From positions 1 through 64,000 of the forward strand of contig CAMHAH010000004.1 in assembly GCA_946183365.1 (NCBI GenBank): 64,000 nt of DNA, read 5' to 3'. Position numbers and translations under genes: made by a program. Positions 17,406 to 25,589 of this stretch are shown in pieces. Within the stretch, counting starts at the first letter, position 1, and each line of letters begins with the position of its first letter. The notes beneath the pieces are model-generated. The model had not been told where the DNA came from and ran no database searches. It saw only the letters and a list, made by a program, of their open reading frames with translations. The stretch is from an uncultured Clostridia bacterium (GTDB lineage: Bacteria > Bacillota > Clostridia > Oscillospirales > Acutalibacteraceae).

Positions 17406-19355
17406 TCAAGCATTCTCCTTGATGGGCTTCTTGAGCAGAGCGAGCATAAGCATACCTACAACCGAGCCGATAACCAGAGCGAGGAAGTACATCAGAGGAT
17501 TGCCGATGGTGGGCAGTACGAAGATACCGCCGTGAGGAGCCATCAGTGTGCAGCCGAACAGAGCGGACAGAGCGCCTGCAACGGCAGAACCAACGATACA
17601 TGAGGGGATTACCTGAAGCGGATGACCCGCAGCGTAAGGAATAGCGCCCTCTGTGATGAAGCTCAGACCCATAACGAAGTTTACGGGACCGTTCTTTCTC
17701 TCTTCAGCAGTCCATCTGCTCTTGAAGATCGTAGTAGACAGAGCGATAGCGATGGGAGGAACCATACCGCCGATCATAACAGCAGCCATGATCATGAAGG
17801 GGCCTTCGTTAGAGCCCATAGCGCCTGTGCTGAGCAGACCCGCGGCAGTAACGTAAGCAGCCTTGTTGAAGGGGCCGCCCATATCGATAGCCATCATACC
17901 TGCGAGCAGAGCGCACAGAGGAACTATCAGAGCGGGGTTCTTGGACATCTCGCTGACGCCGTTTGTCATAGCGGTGTTGATAACACCCATGATCGGGTTG
18001 ACAGCGCACATCATAACGCCGACGATACCTAAGCCGGCAAGAGGATAGATAAGAACGGGTTTGATACCCTCAAGAGCGCGAGGCAGATGGTCGCACGCCT
18101 TTTCGAGCATCTTTAAGAGCCAGCCCGCGATGAAGCCTGCGAGCAGAGCGCCTAAGAAACCGGAAACGGATGTTGAATCGCCGCCGGGAGCAGCAAAGGT
18201 AGCGCCGATAGAAGCGAGAGAACCGCCGACAAAACCGACGAGCAGACCGGGACGGTCAGCTATGGACATAGCTATGAAGCCTGCAAGGATCGGGAGCATG
18301 AAGCCGAAGGCTACGCCGCCTATCGCTTTGAACCAAGCGGCTACGGGAGTAGCGGAACCGAAGTTACCGTCCTGAGGAGCGCCGGCGATGGCGTCGATCA
18401 GGAACGCGATAGCGATAAAGATACCGCCCGCTACAACGAACGGAAGCATATGAGATACGCCGTTCATCAGATGCTTATAAAGCTTACGGCCGAAGCTCTC
18501 TCCATCAGTGGAAGCGGATGAAGAATCAGCCTTTTTGTCGCTGTGGAAAACGGGAACTTCTTTATTAACGATCCTGTTTATTAGTTCCTCGGGCTTATGG
18601 ATGCCGTCGGCAACCTTTGTGGATAAAACGGGCTTACCATCGAAGCGGGCAGTTTCTACGCTCTTGTCCGCAGCGATGATGATGCCGTCACAATCAGCGA
18701 TCTCTTTAGCGGTGAGAACATTCTTAGCTCCGCCGGAGCCGTTTGTCTCGACCTTTACGCTGATACCGAGTTTATCGCCAGCCTTCTGCAGAGCCTCTGC
18801 AGCCATATAGGTATGTGCAATACCTGTGGGGCAAGCAGTAACGGCAAGCACCTGATAACCGTCCTTCTTAGCGGCGGGAGCGGCAGCTTCCTCGGGGAAC
18901 TGTGCTGTCTCCTGTTTGTCAATGATGTCAAGGAACTCCTCGGGAGTTTTAGCGGCCTTGAGCTTACCGGTGAAGTCCTCGTGCATAAGCATCTGCATCA
19001 GTCTCGCGAGAACCTCAAGATGAACGTCGCCGTCCATAGTTGCAGCTATCATAAAGATGAGCTTGCAGGGAGCGCCGTCGGGAGACTCGTAGTCAACACC
19101 GTTGGGAACGGTGATAGCCGCGAGAGCGGGAGCCTTAACAGCTTCGCTCTTAGCGTGAGGGATGGCTACCTCCATACCGATAGCGGTAGTGCCCATCTGT
19201 TCACGTTTGAGAATGCCTTCTTTGTACGCGGCTACATCCTTAAGGTTGCCGCATTTGTCATGCAGCGCGACCAGCTCTTCAATAGCAGCGCTCTTTGATG
19301 AAACCGAGGAATTCAGCTTGATTCCGTCAGCTTTCAACAAATCAGTAATACGCAT
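17406..19355 (-). CDS. fruA: Fructose-specific PTS enzyme IIABC
   Basis: Takes up fructose and phosphorylates it to fructose-1-phosphate. The 649-residue fusion has IIA first (phospho-His67 in VAIPHAKSE), IIB (phospho-Cys175 in VTACPTGIAHTYMA) and then the membrane IIC domain of the fructose family (about 285-645). The domain order and length match Firmicutes FruA. It lies between the 1-phosphofructokinase gene and ptsH, giving a complete uptake route. Confidence 0.95.
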   Translation of the reverse strand: MRITDLLKADGIKLNSSVSSKSAAIEELVALHDKCGNLKDVAAYKEGILKREQMGTTAIGMEVAIPHAKSEAVKAPALAAITVPNGVDYESPDGAPCKLIFMIAATMDGDVHLEVLARLMQMLMHEDFTGKLKAAKTPEEFLDIIDKQETAQFPEEAAAPAAKKDGYQVLAVTACPTGIAHTYMAAEALQKAGDKLGISVKVETNGSGGAKNVLTAKEIADCDGIIIAADKSVETARFDGKPVLSTKVADGIHKPEELINRIVNKEVPVFHSDKKADSSSASTDGESFGRKLYKHLMNGVSHMLPFVVAGGIFIAIAFLIDAIAGAPQDGNFGSATPVAAWFKAIGGVAFGFMLPILAGFIAMSIADRPGLLVGFVGGSLASIGATFAAPGGDSTSVSGFLGALLAGFIAGWLLKMLEKACDHLPRALEGIKPVLIYPLAGLGIVGVMMCAVNPIMGVINTAMTNGVSEMSKNPALIVPLCALLAGMMAIDMGGPFNKAAYVTAAGLLSTGAMGSNEGPFMIMAAVMIGGMVPPIAIALSTTIFKSRWTAEERKNGPVNFVMGLSFITEGAIPYAAGHPLQVIPSCIVGSAVAGALSALFGCTLMAPHGGIFVLPTIGNPLMYFLALVIGSVVGMLMLALLKKPIKENA

Positions 19356-19408
19356 AAATACTCTCCTTTCATAATTTTATATGTATTTATATTACTAATT
19401 ATAATCTT

Positions 19409-20311
19409 TTACAGCTTAGCGAATACCTCGTCGATCTTCGCTCTTGTAGCAAGACCTGGCAGGAACGAAGTAGCGTTACCGCAGGCAGAACCGAGCTTTA
19501 AGGCATAAGCGTAATCGCCTGTCTTGATATAACCTGCGATAAATCCGGCAACCATAGAGTCACCCGCGCCTACGGTATTGAGTACGGGCTGTTTTAATGT
19601 GCCGCATTTATGGGTCTCGCCGTTCTCGTCAAGGAGGAACGCGCCCTGACGTCCGAGAGAAACGATAACGTTCCTCGCTCCAAGCTTTTGAAGCTCTCTG
19701 GCATATTTTTCAACATCCTTATCGTTCTCAACGGTTGCGTGGAATATCTCAGAGAGTTCAAGTCGGTTGGGCTTGATAAGGAACGGATGACAGCTGAGAG
19801 AATTGACAAGAAGCTTCTTTGTCGCGTCAACAGCGATAAGGATCTTCTTATCCTTGACACGCTCAAGCATCTTCTCATAAACGTCATCGGGCAGCGTCTT
19901 GGGGATACTGCCGGCAAGGACGAGAACATCGCCGTCACGGATAGCGTCAAGCTTGGACATAAGCTGATCGAGCGCCTCCTGAGGGATATCGGGGCCCTGA
20001 CCGTTCACCTCGGTCTCGCCGCCTGATTTGATCTTGATGTTGATCCTGGTGAAGCCCTCGTTCAATCTGATGAAATCGGTACGGATATGACTGTTGCGAA
20101 TACCGTTCGCAAGAGCGTCGCCTGTAAAGCCCGCGATAAATCCCAGAGCTGTGCTGTCAAGATCCAGCTCAGCTAAAACCTGAGAAACATTGATACCTTT
20201 ACCGCCGAAGTAGAATTCTTCGGAATCGGTACGGTTTGTAACATTGAAGCGCATACTCGAAAGACGCACTACATAGTCTATAGACGGACTGAGTGTTACA
20301 GTGTAAATCAT
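19409..20311 (-). CDS. fruK: 1-phosphofructokinase (PfkB family)
   Basis: Phosphorylates fructose-1-phosphate to fructose-1,6-bisphosphate. The 300-residue protein has the PfkB N-terminal glycine pattern (YFGGKGINVSQVL) and the C-terminal ATP/anion-hole motif NTVGAGDSMVAGF with the catalytic Asp. Its ATG overlaps the fruR stop by 4 bp. Confidence 0.95.
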   Translation of the reverse strand: MIYTVTLSPSIDYVVRLSSMRFNVTNRTDSEEFYFGGKGINVSQVLAELDLDSTALGFIAGFTGDALANGIRNSHIRTDFIRLNEGFTRINIKIKSGGETEVNGQGPDIPQEALDQLMSKLDAIRDGDVLVLAGSIPKTLPDDVYEKMLERVKDKKILIAVDATKKLLVNSLSCHPFLIKPNRLELSEIFHATVENDKDVEKYARELQKLGARNVIVSLGRQGAFLLDENGETHKCGTLKQPVLNTVGAGDSMVAGFIAGYIKTGDYAYALKLGSACGNATSFLPGLATRAKIDEVFAKL

Positions 20312-21057
20312 AGCTTGACCTCCTTAACGATAGTTCTCTCACTGTATCTGTTATCGGGACATTCATCCGTGATGATGCACCCTACTCTTAACGGAGCGAA
20401 TGTGACAGCGCATACCTTGCTGAATTTGCTGTGATCTGCTACAACAAAGGTCATATAGCTGTTCTGGACAGCGGTCTCTTTGATACGAGCCTCGTCGATA
20501 TCGGGCGTAGAGAAACCGGCTGTAGTATCGATACCGTTGGTGCCCATAAAGGCTTTGGTAAAATTGAGACCCGATAGGCTCTTGATGCCAGAGGCGCCGA
20601 CCACCGCCTCTGTCAGCGGCTTTATCTTTCCGCCTATTACATAAGCGTTGAGATTTCTTTGTATAAGATGCTGTGCGTGGATGATACCGTTGGTGACATA
20701 AGTGGCTTTTTTGTTTGTAATAAAATCAATAAGCCTTAAGGTAGTGGTACCCGCGTCGATATAAACAAAGTCGTCGTCATGGATAAGGGTGGCGGCGTAT
20801 TTACCGATAGCGGTCTTTTCAGCGCTCATAGCGGACGCGCGGTTAGCGACGCCCGTCTCAAATACACCCGAGCTGTGGCTGAGTGCTGTCGCGCCGCCGA
20901 ATACCTTATTGAGCTTGCCCATCTCAGCAAGCGTATTCAGGTCGCGTCGGATGGTGGACTCCGATATACTGAGCTGTTCGGAAAGCTGAGCAACAGTGAC
21001 CGCTTTACGCTCTTCAAGGATACTTAAAATCAGTTGATATCTTTCCTCAGTAAGCAC
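20308..21057 (-). CDS. fruR: DeoR-family transcriptional regulator of the fructose operon
   Basis: A 249-residue DeoR-type repressor with an N-terminal winged helix-turn-helix (TVAQLSEQLSISESTIRRDLN) and a C-terminal phosphosugar-sensing DeoR domain (FVYIDAGTTT, GTNGID, VADHSKF). It probably represses its own operon and is released by fructose-1-phosphate, as is known for FruR homologues. I placed the start at a GTG (21057) preceded by GAGGTGAG. All earlier ATGs overlap the promoter: the ATG at 21108 lies inside the -35 region and the ATG at 21078 inside the -10 box. Confidence 0.92.
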   Translation of the reverse strand: MLTEERYQLILSILEERKAVTVAQLSEQLSISESTIRRDLNTLAEMGKLNKVFGGATALSHSSGVFETGVANRASAMSAEKTAIGKYAATLIHDDDFVYIDAGTTTLRLIDFITNKKATYVTNGIIHAQHLIQRNLNAYVIGGKIKPLTEAVVGASGIKSLSGLNFTKAFMGTNGIDTTAGFSTPDIDEARIKETAVQNSYMTFVVADHSKFSKVCAVTFAPLRVGCIITDECPDNRYSERTIVKEVKL

Positions 21058-21076
21058 CTTTCTCACCTCTGTCATC

Positions 21077-21104
21077 ATTATAGCACTCAAGCAATCAAAG
21101 TCAA
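21077..21104 (-). promoter_or_regulatory. Promoter of the fru-pts operon
   Basis: Minus-strand TTGACT (21099-21104), 16-bp spacer and TATAAT (21077-21082). The transcript should begin about 7 bp later, which decides the fruR start codon. The A/T-rich 170-bp gap upstream has no recognisable gene. Confidence 0.75.
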
Positions 21105-21243
21105 GCAAAAATAAGCATTTTCAATCACCAAATCGATTATTTGTATATTATAATTATAATTAGTAAATTATTTTGTGAATGATTACCAAGCCGTTTTTAA
21201 GCATCTGCTCGAATTTGCTCATTTATGTTTTAAACATAGAAAA

Positions 21244-21269
21244 ACCGGACAGCGTTTCTGCCGTCCGGT
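21244..21269 (-). terminator. Terminator after the upp operon
   Basis: Minus-strand stem ACCGGAC/GTCCGGT with a GC-rich loop, followed by TTTT. It lies 11 bp beyond the stop codon of the lipoprotein gene. Confidence 0.85.
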
Positions 21270-21279
21270 ATGATGCCTG

Positions 21280-21795
21280 TTATTCAGTTGCTTCTTCGGA
21301 TGCTTCTTCGGTTGCAGCGACCCACTGACCGTTCCGGTTTACTTCGTGAGCGGTCAGAGTATCGGCGCTGTCATAGGTATAACGCTCCGTCTCGTTACCA
21401 TCGGAATCGTAAAGTGTTCTTTCGGCGCCGTCCTTAGCGCTGAAATAACCTTTTTCGATAAGATTACCGTTATTATCATAGTCATAGGTGTAATAATACT
21501 CGCCTATTCCGTCGCTGCGATAACGGGTCTCTTTTATCAGTCTGTTGCTGTCGTCATACTCATATATAAGATAATGGTCGTATTCTTGGTTCGCGTCATA
21601 AACGTCAAGCCGCGTGAGATCGCCGTTATCATTATGATATCTGCGTTCGTAACCTGTTACTGCTCCGCTCTCATCCTTGACCTCTTTCAAGACGCCTTCT
21701 TCGGATTTTGACGAGCTGTTTGAACAGGCGCATAATAAAGCGGTAAGTACGATCACCAGACATATACAGACAGACTGTAACAGTCGTTTTCTCAT
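21280..21795 (-). CDS. Lipoprotein with RHS/YD-like repeats
   Basis: A 171-residue lipoprotein (signal about 1-22, lipobox LLCAC) followed by tandem Tyr-Asp repeats ([43 protein letters not shown]) like those of RHS/YD proteins, and a Glu-rich C-terminal tail. RHS repeats usually bind carbohydrate or form shells in very large proteins; here only about four are present, so this is a mini version of unknown role. It overlaps upp by 4 bp (ATGA). Confidence 0.78.
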   Translation of the reverse strand: MRKRLLQSVCICLVIVLTALLCACSNSSSKSEEGVLKEVKDESGAVTGYERRYHNDNGDLTRLDVYDANQEYDHYLIYEYDDSNRLIKETRYRSDGIGEYYYTYDYDNNGNLIEKGYFSAKDGAERTLYDSDGNETERYTYDSADTLTAHEVNRNGQWVAATEEASEEATE

Positions 21796-22484
21796 TTCGT
21801 CTTGGAGTGGAGCTTAACGGTACTGCCGCGCTTATCAACGGATACCTCACCTACTACGTCTGTACCGTAGATACGGTCGCCCGCGTCGCCGAGACCGGGG
21901 ATGATATAGCAGTTCTCGTTTAGTCTCTCGTCCTTAGCTGCACAGAATATCTCAACATCGGGATGCTCGCGCGTGAGGACGTCGATACCCTCGGGAGCCG
22001 CGATGATGCATAGGAACTTGATGGAACGGGGATTTGAACGCTTGATGATATTGATTGCGTCAACTGCGCTGCCGCCGGTCGCGAGCATGGGATCTAGGAC
22101 GAAAACATCTCTCTCGTCAACGTCGCCGGGGAGCTTGTTATAATACTCAACGGGCTTGTGAGTGATCTCGTCTCTGTATAGGCCGATATGACCGACCTTA
22201 GCGGCGGGGACCATTGTGAGCATAGCGTCGAGCATACCGCAGCCCGCGCGCAGGATCGGAACGAAAGCGAGCTTTCTGCCCGCGATCTTCTTAGCTGTCA
22301 TAGCAGCCATGGGGGTCTTTATCTGAACATCCTCGAGCGGAAGATCGCGTGTAGCCTCATAGCACATCAGCATAGCGATCTCAGAGATAAGCTCTCTGAA
22401 CTCCTTTGTGCTGGTATTCTCGTCTCGCAGGATAGCCAGCTTATGCTGGATAAGCGGATGGTCAAAAACAGTTACTTTACTCAT
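21792..22484 (-). CDS. upp: Uracil phosphoribosyltransferase
   Basis: Salvages uracil with PRPP to give UMP. At 230 residues it contains the typical 209-residue core ([26 protein letters not shown], the PRPP loop [13 protein letters not shown], and [13 protein letters not shown]) plus a C-terminal extension of about 17 residues. It belongs to the tsaE-tsaB-rpiB-upp run. Confidence 0.96.
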   Translation of the reverse strand: MSKVTVFDHPLIQHKLAILRDENTSTKEFRELISEIAMLMCYEATRDLPLEDVQIKTPMAAMTAKKIAGRKLAFVPILRAGCGMLDAMLTMVPAAKVGHIGLYRDEITHKPVEYYNKLPGDVDERDVFVLDPMLATGGSAVDAINIIKRSNPRSIKFLCIIAAPEGIDVLTREHPDVEIFCAAKDERLNENCYIIPGLGDAGDRIYGTDVVGEVSVDKRGSTVKLHSKTK

Positions 22485-22516
22485 AAATATCCTTCTTTCT
22501 TTATACTAAACTATTC

Positions 22517-22966
22517 TTAAATATTAAAATTACCGTTTTCAATATCAGTAATCATATTTACACGTTTATCATGTCTGCCGCCCTCAAAGGGAGTATTGAG
22601 GAAGATCGAAGCAAGCTTTACAGCCTTAGCCTCGTCTATAACTCTGCCGCCCATGCACATGATATTGGCGTTGTTATGACGGCGGGTCATCTCAGCGCAG
22701 AATTCATCGGTACAAACCGCGGCACGGATACCCTTGACCTTATTGGCCGCCATTGATACACCTATACCGGTACCGCAGCAGATGATTCCGAGCTCAGCGT
22801 TGCCGTCGGCAACACACTTGGCTACCTTGTAAGCGTATTCGGGATAATCTACGCTGTCGGTCGTATAACAACCGAAATCGTTATACTCGATACCGTTCTC
22901 CTTTAAATAATCAATAACGGCATTTTTGATATTGATACCGCCGTGGTCACAGCCAATTGCAATCAT
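22517..22966 (-). CDS. rpiB: Ribose-5-phosphate isomerase B
   Basis: Interconverts ribose-5-phosphate and ribulose-5-phosphate. The 149-residue RpiB has IGCDHGG at the start, the active-site Cys in IICCGTGIGVSMAANK and the RRHNNANI motif. It overlaps tsaB by 4 bp. The product feeds PRPP synthesis, in line with the adjacent upp. Confidence 0.95.
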   Translation of the reverse strand: MIAIGCDHGGINIKNAVIDYLKENGIEYNDFGCYTTDSVDYPEYAYKVAKCVADGNAELGIICCGTGIGVSMAANKVKGIRAAVCTDEFCAEMTRRHNNANIMCMGGRVIDEAKAVKLASIFLNTPFEGGRHDKRVNMITDIENGNFNI

Positions 22967-23673
22967 AATTCCGATCCTTTCTGCATAGCTTTAGCGTTTC
23001 TTTCTCTCTCAGCCTGAGACAGTCTGAGATATGTCGGCATAAGAGCCGCGGGAGATAATACCTCTCCCCTGTTATATTTATCAAGAGCCGCTATCGCGGT
23101 GGATGAGGCTCTCTGATATCTTATATTGGGCGCGGCGAGTATGACTTTGCTTTGTTCAGCGCTGTCATAAACCAGCTGAGCGCCGTCGCCGACAAGGATT
23201 ATCTTCTCATTGTATTCAGATAATCCGTTCAAAAGCTCATCTACGGATATCGCCCGATCGTCACAGATACGTATGACCTTGTCGTTTTCGACCCTGAACA
23301 GCGCATTATATACCTGATTTCTCCTCGCGTCCATACAGGCGCAGACTATACAATCGTTGCAAAGGCAATTGTAAGCCATGCTCTCAAGAGTCGAAACCGC
23401 GATACAAGGCTTATCAAGAGCGAACGCCATACCCTTTACGGCGCTTACTCCTATCCTGACGCCGGTAAATGAACCGGGACCGTTATTGACAGCATATACG
23501 TCGATATCCCCGGGCTTTTTATCGCTGATCTTCAGAACAGACTCGATCATAGCCATAAGAGTGCGGCTGTGGGTAAACCCCGTGTTGAGATAATAGTCGG
23601 CAACCGTCTTGCCGTCCTCGTACAAGCATACAGAAGCGGGAGAAGCGGAAGAATCAACAGATAATATCAGCAT
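22963..23673 (-). CDS. tsaB: tRNA threonylcarbamoyladenosine biosynthesis protein TsaB
   Basis: A partner of TsaD and TsaE in making t6A37 in tRNAs reading ANN codons. The 236-residue ASKHA-fold protein has ILSVDSSASPASVC and the NNGPGSFTGVRIGVSAVKG motif. TsaE is encoded immediately upstream with a 20-bp overlap; TsaD is not in the window. Confidence 0.95.
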   Translation of the reverse strand: MLILSVDSSASPASVCLYEDGKTVADYYLNTGFTHSRTLMAMIESVLKISDKKPGDIDVYAVNNGPGSFTGVRIGVSAVKGMAFALDKPCIAVSTLESMAYNCLCNDCIVCACMDARRNQVYNALFRVENDKVIRICDDRAISVDELLNGLSEYNEKIILVGDGAQLVYDSAEQSKVILAAPNIRYQRASSTAIAALDKYNRGEVLSPAALMPTYLRLSQAERERNAKAMQKGSEL

Positions 23674-24094
23674 AATCGTCCATCCCCTCTACTTCAAATA
23701 TCCGCTCGTTATCGTCGTCGGTTTTAGTGATCTTTATCCTTATACAGTCGGGCTCGAGCTCGCTTTCTATGTTTTCGCTCCACTCTATAACAATAACTCC
23801 CGTTCCGAGATAATCATAGTAGCCTGTAGCGAACAGGTCGTCAATACTCGTTATACGGTACATATCAAAGTGATATACAGGATATTTACCGCTGTAAGCG
23901 TTGACAATAGCAAAGGTCGGACTGCTGACGCCGTCCTCGATGCCGAGACCTCTGCACAGTCCCCTTGTAAAAGCCGTCTTGCCCGCTCCGAGATCGCCGA
24001 ACATAGCGATGATCTCGTTGCCTTTCAGCACAGAAGCTATACGAGAAGCGAAATCCTCTGTATTTTTTATCGATTTAGAAATATACTTTATCAT
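23654..24094 (-). CDS. tsaE: tRNA threonylcarbamoyladenosine biosynthesis ATPase TsaE
   Basis: A small P-loop ATPase needed for t6A formation. The 146-residue protein has the Walker A motif GDLGAGKTAF, then SSPTFAIVNAY, YHFDMYR and VIEWSE. I chose the ATG at 24094 because GGAG stands 6 nt upstream; earlier in-frame ATGs (24136, 24130, 24100) lack this spacing. It is the first gene of the tsaE-tsaB-rpiB-upp operon. Confidence 0.93.
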   Translation of the reverse strand: MIKYISKSIKNTEDFASRIASVLKGNEIIAMFGDLGAGKTAFTRGLCRGLGIEDGVSSPTFAIVNAYSGKYPVYHFDMYRITSIDDLFATGYYDYLGTGVIVIEWSENIESELEPDCIRIKITKTDDDNERIFEVEGMDDYADIIC

Positions 24095-24190
24095 GTCCAT
24101 CTCCGATTTATCAATTAAATATTCTAACATAATCAAAGCATGGAATAATGCTACAGGGTAAAATTAAAAAATTTATTACAAACTTTTATC

Positions 24191-24219
24191 TTGTATTTAC
24201 CGCCCTCATTATCTATAAT
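24191..24219 (+). promoter_or_regulatory. Promoter of rodA
   Basis: TTGTAT (24191-24196), 17-bp spacer and TATAAT (24214-24219), about 30 bp before the rodA ATG with its AAGGAG ribosome binding site. Confidence 0.7.
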
Positions 24220-24250
24220 GGTAATATATTAAAACTGATTAAGGAGCATT

Positions 24251-25438
24251 ATGTCAAACATTATTAAAGGATTAAAGAAATTCTTTACCAAATCCGATAT
24301 GATACTCTGGTTCCTGACTATATCGGCGTCGGTATACAGCCTGCTGCTGATAAACTCGATGCAGAGAGCCTCGGACTACAGCTATCTTACGCCTCAGATA
24401 CTGGCTCTTCTTATCGGATATATCGCGGCTATAATCGTGACGCTCATAGATTATGAGCTGATAACTAAGCTGTGGTGGCTGCTGATGATAGTTTCTCTGG
24501 GGCTGTTGGTATTGGTATTCGTTATAGGCAGAAATGTCAGCGGTACAGACGACACAGCTTGGATAACCCTGCCGGGCGGAATATCGTTCCAGCCCTCGGA
24601 ACTTGTAAAGATCTTCTTCATCATAACATTTTCAAAGCACATGAGTCTGCTTAAGGAATACGATATGCTTCACAGTCTTGTTGGAGTTATCACTCTCGTC
24701 ATACATATGGCTGTGCCTGTAGCTATCATCCATATGCAGGGCGACGACGGAACGGTACTGATTTTTATATTCATGTTCCTGATAATGAGCTTTGTCGGCG
24801 GAGTTCAGTTGAGATACTTTTTGATAATGCTGCTTCTGCTCGCGGCGGGCATACCGATAATCTGGAATTACTTTATGAACAGCGAGCACAAGAGCCGCAT
24901 CACAGCCATATTCGATATAGACGGCAACGCTATGAAGAATTACGGCTGGCAGCAGTATCAAGGCAAGGTGAGCGTAGCCTCAGGCGGTCTTAACGGCACG
25001 GGGCTCGGGAACGGAGCAAGAGTAGCCTCGGGCATAGTACCCGAGCAGGAAAACGACTTTATCTTCACGGTAGCGGGCGAAGAATTAGGATTTATAGGAT
25101 GTCTGCTGCTGATAGTTATACTTCTCGCGATCTGTATAAAGATCGTCATGGACGCGACGTCATCGAGAGATTACCTCGGCAGGATGATATGCGTGGGCGT
25201 ATTCGCTATGATAGGCACCCAGACCGTAATCAATATCGGGATGGTGCTGGGACTTCTGCCTGTAATAGGCATCACCCTCCCCTTCTTCTCGTCCGGCGGC
25301 ACCTCGCTGTTATCGGTACTGATAGGTATAGGGCTTGTGCAAAGCGTGTTCTATCACAAAGATGTTGTCGAAACTCCGCAGGGCAAGCTGAAAAACAATA
25401 AATACAAGTATATGAACAATCAATCTCAATACATATAA
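24251..25438 (+). CDS. rodA: SEDS peptidoglycan polymerase RodA/FtsW family
   Basis: A polytopic 395-residue SEDS glycosyltransferase that polymerises lipid II for cell-wall growth. About ten membrane segments are visible, with the conserved WITLPGGISFQPSELVK region, the catalytic-loop Asp in the QGDDGT region, PEQENDFIFTVAGEELGF, and LPVIGITLPFFSSGGTS at the end. RodA is preferred over FtsW/SpoVE on similarity by eye, but the subfamily is not certain. Single-gene transcription unit with a terminator. Confidence 0.88.
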   Translation: MSNIIKGLKKFFTKSDMILWFLTISASVYSLLLINSMQRASDYSYLTPQILALLIGYIAAIIVTLIDYELITKLWWLLMIVSLGLLVLVFVIGRNVSGTDDTAWITLPGGISFQPSELVKIFFIITFSKHMSLLKEYDMLHSLVGVITLVIHMAVPVAIIHMQGDDGTVLIFIFMFLIMSFVGGVQLRYFLIMLLLLAAGIPIIWNYFMNSEHKSRITAIFDIDGNAMKNYGWQQYQGKVSVASGGLNGTGLGNGARVASGIVPEQENDFIFTVAGEELGFIGCLLLIVILLAICIKIVMDATSSRDYLGRMICVGVFAMIGTQTVINIGMVLGLLPVIGITLPFFSSGGTSLLSVLIGIGLVQSVFYHKDVVETPQGKLKNNKYKYMNNQSQYI

Positions 25439-25443
25439 AGATA

Positions 25444-25477
25444 ACGCACTGTGTTTTGAAGCACAGTGCGTTTTTTA
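25444..25477 (+). terminator. Terminator of rodA
   Basis: A perfect 10-bp stem ACGCACTGTG/CACAGTGCGT followed by TTTTTT, immediately after the rodA stop. Confidence 0.92.
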
Positions 25478-25496
25478 CTTTATAGTAAACTGCTCG

Positions 25497-25555
25497 TTTC
25501 CGTAAAGCAAATTTGTATGCTTGCTCAGTATGCCGCTATGCGGCAACGAACGATG
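25497..25555 (+). repeat. Dispersed intergenic repeat, copy A
   Basis: About 59 bp that closely match 57642-57706 in the same orientation: TTTCCGTAAA, then ATTTGTATGC, GCTCAGT, a CCGC-TGCGG palindrome and CGATG. It lies directly behind the rodA terminator. A further hairpin GAGCGC-AAA-GCGCTC (25568-25582) sits between it and the clpE stop and may act as a weak clpE terminator. Confidence 0.65.
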
Positions 25556-25589
25556 GGTATACGAAATGAGCGCAAAGCGCTCTTCCTTG

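Noticed and set aside
17622..19298. Long plus-strand frames opposite fruA
   Set aside because: They are antisense shadows of a clear PTS IIABC gene, with no start signals and improbable composition.
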